Below, one piece after another: positions 40,351 through 44,296 of a stretch of DNA of 44,296 nucleotides. Below the pieces are notes generated by a model. The model worked only from the letters and a program-made list of their open reading frames with translations. It searched no databases and was not told the origin of the DNA. The stretch covers positions 1 to 44,296 of the forward strand of contig NZ_QREV01000043.1 in assembly GCF_003363715.1 (NCBI RefSeq). Reading direction: 5' to 3'. The stretch is from Parabacteroides acidifaciens (GTDB lineage Bacteria; Bacteroidota; Bacteroidia; Bacteroidales; Tannerellaceae). How positions within the stretch are numbered: position 1 is the first letter of the stretch; each line of letters begins with the position of its first letter. Position numbers and translations under genes: made by a program.

Positions 40351-40821
40351 ATGAGAAATTTGAAAAGTCTATTGATGGTGGCTATGGCGCTGATTTTGGT
40401 TAGTTGTTCCATGTCTGCAAAACCTGAAAAGAATGAAACAGAAAAGGCGGCTGCATCGGGGGAAGTGGTTGTCTTAAATAAGGCGGACTTTCTGACGAAA
40501 GTATATAATTACGAAAAGAATCAGACGCAATGGGTGTATGAGGGAAACAAACCTGCAATTATAGATTTCTATGCAGATTGGTGCGGACCTTGCAAGCGTG
40601 TGTCTCCGATCCTGAAAGAACTGGCAGCGCAGTATAAGGACGACATTATTATCTATAAGATTAATGTGGATAATGAAAAAGAATTGGCGGCTGCATTCGG
40701 CATCCAGAGTATACCGACTTTGCTGTTTATCCCCAAGAATGGTAAGCCGCAGCTTGCTCAGGGAGCTTTGTCGAAAGAGCAGTTTGTGGAACAAATCGAC
40801 AATTTCTTGTTGAAGAAGTAA
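40351..40821 (+). CDS. Lipoprotein thioredoxin
   Basis: It has 156 residues. A lipoprotein signal ends LVSC (Cys19), so the protein is anchored on the periplasmic side of the membrane. The thioredoxin fold starts near residue 65. The active site DWCGPCK has Cys78 and Cys81 and is followed by the conserved cis-proline region GIQSIPTLLFIPKNG. It probably reduces or exchanges disulfides in the envelope. It has its own promoter and terminator; the neighbours do not indicate a specific partner. Confidence 0.93.
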   Translation: MRNLKSLLMVAMALILVSCSMSAKPEKNETEKAAASGEVVVLNKADFLTKVYNYEKNQTQWVYEGNKPAIIDFYADWCGPCKRVSPILKELAAQYKDDIIIYKINVDNEKELAAAFGIQSIPTLLFIPKNGKPQLAQGALSKEQFVEQIDNFLLKK

Positions 40822-40850
40822 AGTATATCTCTTTGAAGATAATTGCATAG

Positions 40851-40885
40851 CGCCTGGTTCTCTTTGTAGGGCCAGGCGTTTTTTT
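40851..40885 (+). terminator. Terminator of the thioredoxin gene
   Basis: CGCCTGG (40851-40857) pairs with CCAGGCG (40872-40878) and is followed by a T-run. Confidence 0.85.
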
Positions 40886-40910
40886 GTGTAGGAGAGAGGC
40901 GGCGGGCAAT

Positions 40911-40947
40911 AAAAAAGAGGGCACCTTGGGGGTGTCCTCTTTTTATT
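40911..40947 (-). terminator. Terminator of rpsP
   Basis: On the minus strand GAGGACACC pairs with GGTGCCCTC around a short C-rich loop and is followed by TTTTTT. It lies about 16 bases after the rpsP stop. Confidence 0.82.
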
Positions 40948-40962
40948 TTGGCTCGGCACGAA

Positions 40963-41514
40963 TTATTCAGCGCTTTCTGCTGCTGCAGGAGCTTCTTCTG
41001 CCGGAGCGGCAGCAGCTGCTTCTTCAGCTTGCTTAGCAGCTTCAGCGGCTGCCAATTCTGCTTTCTTTTTAGCAACGATTTCTGCTTTTGCCTTGTTTGC
41101 TTCTTTTTCGGCTTCCAGACGAGCTTTTTCTGCAGCTTTTGCAGCTTCGCTGTCTTTCTCTTTTATAGCCTGAGTAGAAGCTTGTTTGTTCTTCAACCAA
41201 GCCTGAAACTTAGTTTCAGCTGTTGCTTCGTCGAATGCACCTTTCTTAACGCCTTCCAGTAAGTGCTTTTTCATGCAAACGCCTTCACGGGAAAGGATAT
41301 TACGAGTGGTGTCTGTAGGTTGTGCACCTACCTGTAACCAATACAAAGCTCTTTCGAAGTTCAAATCTACTGTAGCAGGATTAGTGTTCGGATTATAAGA
41401 ACCTATCCTTTCAATAAACTTTCCATCACGTGGAGCCCTGCTGTCTGCGACTACGATCTGATAAAAAGCGTAGCTTTTACGACCGTGTCTCTGCAATCTA
41501 ATTTTTGTTGCCAT
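40963..41514 (-). CDS. rpsP: 30S ribosomal protein S16 with long charged C-terminal tail
   Basis: The first ~80 residues are canonical S16: [33 protein letters not shown] and [19 protein letters not shown]. The remaining ~100 residues are an Ala/Glu/Lys-rich, probably helical tail with an extended [14 protein letters not shown] end. Tails of this sort are usual in Bacteroidetes S16, so the length of 183 is not an error. Highly expressed: a full consensus promoter lies upstream. Its usual partners in other phyla (rimM, trmD) are not adjacent. Confidence 0.96.
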   Translation of the reverse strand: MATKIRLQRHGRKSYAFYQIVVADSRAPRDGKFIERIGSYNPNTNPATVDLNFERALYWLQVGAQPTDTTRNILSREGVCMKKHLLEGVKKGAFDEATAETKFQAWLKNKQASTQAIKEKDSEAAKAAEKARLEAEKEANKAKAEIVAKKKAELAAAEAAKQAEEAAAAAPAEEAPAAAESAE

Positions 41515-41554
41515 GTTTGAAATAATTAATTTAAGCTGTTTGTATTAGCGGGTG

Positions 41555-41585
41555 CAAAGATATGAATTCCCGGATAGAAAACAAA
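41555..41585 (-). promoter_or_regulatory. Consensus promoter for rpsP (TTTG-N19-TATCTTTG)
   Basis: On the minus strand TTTG (41582-41585) and TATCTTTG (41555-41562) are 19 bases apart, an exact match to the Bacteroidetes consensus. The start codon is 40 bases downstream. Confidence 0.82.
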
Positions 41586-41610
41586 TAGATCGGGAAAGAA
41601 AATAATTGCG

Positions 41611-41618
41611 TATTTTTG
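41611..41618 (+). promoter_or_regulatory. -7 element (TATTTTTG) for the GH43 gene
   Basis: TAnnTTTG match 47 bases before the chosen GH43 start at 41666; divergent from the rpsP promoter. The in-frame ATG at 41606 lies before this element, so that start is not used. Confidence 0.5.
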
Positions 41619-41665
41619 TAGCGGATGCAAAAATACACAATTGCCTAATAATAAACGAATACATT

Positions 41666-42607
41666 ATGAATACAAATATACTGAAAAAGATAATCTTTAC
41701 ATTGCTGTGGACTCTGTATGTGAGTGTTTCCGCCTTAGGGGAAGAAACGGTTTCTACAGTCCTGCCGATTGCCGATCCTTATATCTTGTGTTATAAAGAT
41801 ATGTATTATGCCTACGGAACTTCAAGGGGAGACGGTTTCGAGGTCTATTGTTCGAACGATCTGAAATCATGGAAGCGGTCTGCAAACCTGGCTTTGAGCA
41901 AGGATGATTCGTATGGAGACAAGTGGTTCTGGGCGCCGGAGGTTTACTATGTCGAGAAATACAAGAAATTTTATATGTATTACTCGGTGGAAGAACATGT
42001 TTGTGTCGCGACGTCCGATTCCCCTTTAGGTCCCTTCGTGCAGGACGAAAAACGACCTATCCGTGAAGAGAAGGGGATCGATACTTCTGTCTTGTTCGAT
42101 GAAGACGGGAAGGCTTACCTTTATTTCGTCCGTTTTACGAATGGCAATGTGATCTGGTGCGCGGAGCTGAAAGACAACCTGAAAGAAATAAAGGAAGAGA
42201 CACTGACGCAATGCATCGAGGCGACCGAGCCATGGGAAACAGTGTTCGGAAAGGTTGCAGAAGGACCTTCATCACTTAAACTAAACGGTGTTTATTACTT
42301 GCTCTATTCAGCCAATGATTTCAGAAGCCTGGATTATGCGGTCGGTTATGCCACTTCCGCATCGCCCTTCGGCCCGTGGAAGAAATACACGGGAAATCCC
42401 TTGTTGCACAAAGTGGAAAACCTTGTCGGCACAGGGCACGGCGCTCCGTTTGTGGACGGAAATGGGAAATATCGTTATGTCTTTCACGCGCATAAAAGCC
42501 AGACGGAGGTCAATCAGCGGAATACATATATTATCGATATGTCTTTTTCTGACAAAAACGGAGTCTCGATCGGCGGCAATCTGATTCGACCGGTAGTCGT
42601 GGAATAA
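41666..42607 (+). CDS. Exported GH43-family glycoside hydrolase
   Basis: Five-bladed beta-propeller glycosidase of 313 residues with a signal peptide (about 1-24). The three carboxylates expected for GH43 can be placed: base Asp37 in IADPYIL, pKa-modulating Asp139 in GIDTSVLFDEDG, and acid Glu199 in AEGPSSLK. Further blocks FWAPEVYY and GHGAPFVDGNG fit the family. There is no accessory binding module. GH43 enzymes release L-arabinofuranose, xylose or galactose from plant glycans; the specificity is not evident here. It is not within the SusC/SusD locus and has no CAZyme neighbour. Confidence 0.9.
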   Translation: MNTNILKKIIFTLLWTLYVSVSALGEETVSTVLPIADPYILCYKDMYYAYGTSRGDGFEVYCSNDLKSWKRSANLALSKDDSYGDKWFWAPEVYYVEKYKKFYMYYSVEEHVCVATSDSPLGPFVQDEKRPIREEKGIDTSVLFDEDGKAYLYFVRFTNGNVIWCAELKDNLKEIKEETLTQCIEATEPWETVFGKVAEGPSSLKLNGVYYLLYSANDFRSLDYAVGYATSASPFGPWKKYTGNPLLHKVENLVGTGHGAPFVDGNGKYRYVFHAHKSQTEVNQRNTYIIDMSFSDKNGVSIGGNLIRPVVVE

Positions 42608-42616
42608 GCTTCCGCC

Positions 42617-43876
42617 TTATAGTTTATTGACTAACTCATCTGCAATAAAACCGAGCTCTACATCTCCGATTTCTCCTATTCGTACGACTACAACTTTTTT
42701 GTCAGGATCTACGTATAAGACTTGCTTCATATATCCCATGGCATAAAAGGCATTTGTATATGCGAGGACGCACCATTTCCCATTTCTCTGCTTTTTTATG
42801 TCGTAATAGTCGTATTTTGTTTGCTGCATAGCTTTTGCAGCACTGATTGAATCCGGAAAATAGGGCCCGTCTTTGGTGTAATACCATTCATCCATGCTAT
42901 ACCATTGATATTGATAGCCTTCATTGTTGACATTAGGCGTGGTGGATTTCTTTATCCAATCGGGATTAATAATTTGTTTTCCGTTCCATTTCCCCTTGTT
43001 CAGGTAAAGTTGTCCGATCTTGGCCAGGTCGATAGCCGTCAGGTTTAGTCCTTGATAGGCTTTGGCCGAACGATGTTTCTCGTCGTCGAGGCTCCAGGTG
43101 GCATCATGCTCCATGCCTAATGGAATCCATATTTTCTCTTCCAGGTATTTACCCAATTCTTTACCTGTTGCCTTTTCCAGGACGATACCTAATAGAGCGG
43201 TGGTTACGCTTTGATACTCATATACGCTGCCCGGTTCGTGGGCGAACTTCATTTTCTTTATTTGTCCCAATTGGTTTTTACCGTAATATAGCTTGGCCAT
43301 TTTGGAAAAACGGCTGCCATAATTTTCATTGAACTTCAGTCCGGAACGCATATTCAGCAAGTCTTCAATCGTCAGTCTCTGAAATTTAGCATCACCACTC
43401 AACAGTTCGGGTACATACTTCGTGACAGGGTCCGTAACGCTTTGTATATAACCGTCTTCAATGGCTAATCCGGTCAATAGGGATGTTACTGATTTTGAGA
43501 TGGAGAAAACGTTTATCAGCTGGTTGCGGTTGTAACCGTTATAGTATTTTTCAAATAAGACGGAGTCGTTTCTTATAACGACAAAAGCGGCTGTCCGGGT
43601 CGATTGCAAGTAGGTGTCTAAAGGTAAATCGACTGTATCTCTGTCCCTGCCTTGACCTCTTACTAATAGCTGGCTAATGTCGTTATTGCCGCGTGGTTTA
43701 AAATGATAAACGGAATCTCCATGATGGATTGCGGTATAAGGGAATTGGGTATAATCGTTGATAGTCGGATATTTATAGAATATCCCGCATGATGAAAGCA
43801 GGGCAACGGCAAGGCCGATAGAGCCAAGAGCGCAGATTGTCCTTTGTTTGGATTTAATGTAACTGTTGAATTTCAT
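42617..43876 (-). CDS. Lipoprotein serine hydrolase (beta-lactamase/DD-peptidase fold)
   Basis: It has 419 residues with the start at 43876, which gives a signal region and a lipobox-like LLSSC around residue 30. The fold is the class C beta-lactamase type: the SxxK nucleophile motif appears in FSISKSVTSLLTG, and the YxN-like motif is probably YEYQSV with a Ser/Gln in place of Asn. NMRSGLKFNENYGS and LGMEHDATWS are typical of esterase/6-aminohexanoate-hydrolase relatives. It is therefore more likely an esterase or amidase than a resistance enzyme. Its longer open frame back to 43951 is not supported. It is convergent with the GH43 gene, nine bases apart. Confidence 0.84.
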   Translation of the reverse strand: MKFNSYIKSKQRTICALGSIGLAVALLSSCGIFYKYPTINDYTQFPYTAIHHGDSVYHFKPRGNNDISQLLVRGQGRDRDTVDLPLDTYLQSTRTAAFVVIRNDSVLFEKYYNGYNRNQLINVFSISKSVTSLLTGLAIEDGYIQSVTDPVTKYVPELLSGDAKFQRLTIEDLLNMRSGLKFNENYGSRFSKMAKLYYGKNQLGQIKKMKFAHEPGSVYEYQSVTTALLGIVLEKATGKELGKYLEEKIWIPLGMEHDATWSLDDEKHRSAKAYQGLNLTAIDLAKIGQLYLNKGKWNGKQIINPDWIKKSTTPNVNNEGYQYQWYSMDEWYYTKDGPYFPDSISAAKAMQQTKYDYYDIKKQRNGKWCVLAYTNAFYAMGYMKQVLYVDPDKKVVVVRIGEIGDVELGFIADELVNKL

Positions 43877-43982
43877 GTTGTCGTGTTTAGTAGTTCTTTG
43901 TTTATATAAATGCAAAAAATGTGCCAATGTGTTTAAGACGTTGGTTATCAATTGGAATAGGTCTGTCGGTGTGGTGGCTAAC

Positions 43983-44020
43983 TGTCAAATTTTTAGACAA
44001 CGGTGTCTAAAAATTTGACA
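43983..44020. promoter_or_regulatory. Perfect 17-base dyad upstream of the serine hydrolase gene
   Basis: TGTCAAATTTTTAGACA and its exact inverse TGTCTAAAAATTTGACA are separated by ACGG. Each half also contains a loose inner palindrome (TGTCaaa...agACA). There is no T-run, so it is not a standard terminator. It lies about 107-144 bases upstream of the serine hydrolase start, where a regulator could bind. Confidence 0.6.
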
Positions 44021-44078
44021 TATTTGAAGCAAGAAATAATGATTTACTGTTTTATTTTTGGCCTGTTTTGAACCTCCT

Positions 44079-44296
44079 GCAAATCTGAAAAATATACATT
44101 ACCCCCCCTTTTCGACCGTTTTTCTATTTCGTCCGAAATCTTGATCCATTTTGGATTGACTTTTTTTGCAGTTTAAGCTCCCCTTTATGACAATAGGAAA
44201 AACGAGGTGCGCAGTCCGTTCTGAAAAGTATTCTTTTTGATTGCCGGAAGGCATAAACGCCGACAAAGTGATAAAGCTTAACTCCCGGAGAATCGA
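44079..44296 (-). repeat. Composite repeat, copy 3 (part B only, cut by window end)
   Basis: Inverted copy of 12165-12382. The best-conserved stretch, 44113-44159, differs by about one base from 12300-12346; the rest is more divergent but alignable, including CTTAACTCCCGGAGAATCGA at the very end. The element runs off the right edge of the window. Confidence 0.85.

Noticed and set aside
42617-43876. Antibiotic-resistance beta-lactamase
   Set aside because: The SxxK fold is right, but the surrounding motifs fit esterase/amidase relatives, so a resistance call is not supported.

Overview
The window reads as a chromosome segment of a gut-type Bacteroidales bacterium, most likely Parabacteroides or a close relative. 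The basis is the Bacteroidetes promoter signature (TAnnTTTG at -7, often with TTG/TTTG 19-20 bases upstream), a SusC/SusD pair with an ECF sigma/FecR switch, a long Ala/Glu/Lys-rich tail on ribosomal protein S16, many lipoproteins, and CAZymes with Bacteroidetes architectures. The genus is inferred; no rRNA or other marker settles it.

Layout. 1-7.7 kb: a YghZ-type aldo/keto reductase, an AddB-like nuclease carrying two in-frame palindromic inserts, a secreted esterase, a PanE-like reductase, a pyridoxamine kinase and MsrA. 7.8-11.8 kb: a large secreted GH31 enzyme ending in a dockerin and a cohesin-like module. 11.86-12.6 kb: a noncoding composite repeat. 12.6-20.2 kb: a lipoprotein tyrosine phosphatase, a three-gene biotin-dependent acyl-CoA carboxylase operon, a secreted protein of unknown function with a sorting-type C-terminus, and an MntA/HepT toxin-antitoxin pair. 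20.3-28 kb: LptF/G permease, queuine tRNA-ribosyltransferase lacking its zinc cysteines, a lipoprotein, a NapH-NapG-like fusion overlapping a Tat-exported DUF362 protein, a DUF2971-like protein, a YjdI/YjdJ pair and a small winged-helix protein.

28.07-39.87 kb: an AT-rich block, all on the minus strand, encoding ECF sigma, FecR, SusC, SusD, a Gfo/Idh/MocA oxidoreductase, an Nramp-like transporter without the metal-binding motifs, and two TIM-barrel isomerase/epimerases (one exported). It contains no glycoside hydrolase. It ends at a tRNA-Ser(UGA) gene, and the last 11 bases of that gene region recur exactly at the other edge of the block, as expected for an island inserted at a tRNA 3' end. 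I see no integrase. The block looks like an uptake-plus-oxidation pathway for a small glycoside, cyclitol or sugar acid, switched on by trans-envelope sigma signalling.

40.3-44.3 kb: a lipoprotein thioredoxin, rpsP, a GH43 enzyme, a lipoprotein serine hydrolase, a perfect 17-bp dyad, and a repeat copy at the window end. Both window ends lie inside copies of the composite repeat found whole at 11.86-12.38 kb, so the window may be an assembly contig bounded by repeats.

The least explained items are the in-frame palindromes in the AddB-like gene, the tRNA-anchored carbohydrate island with its unusual transporter, and the three-copy composite repeat.
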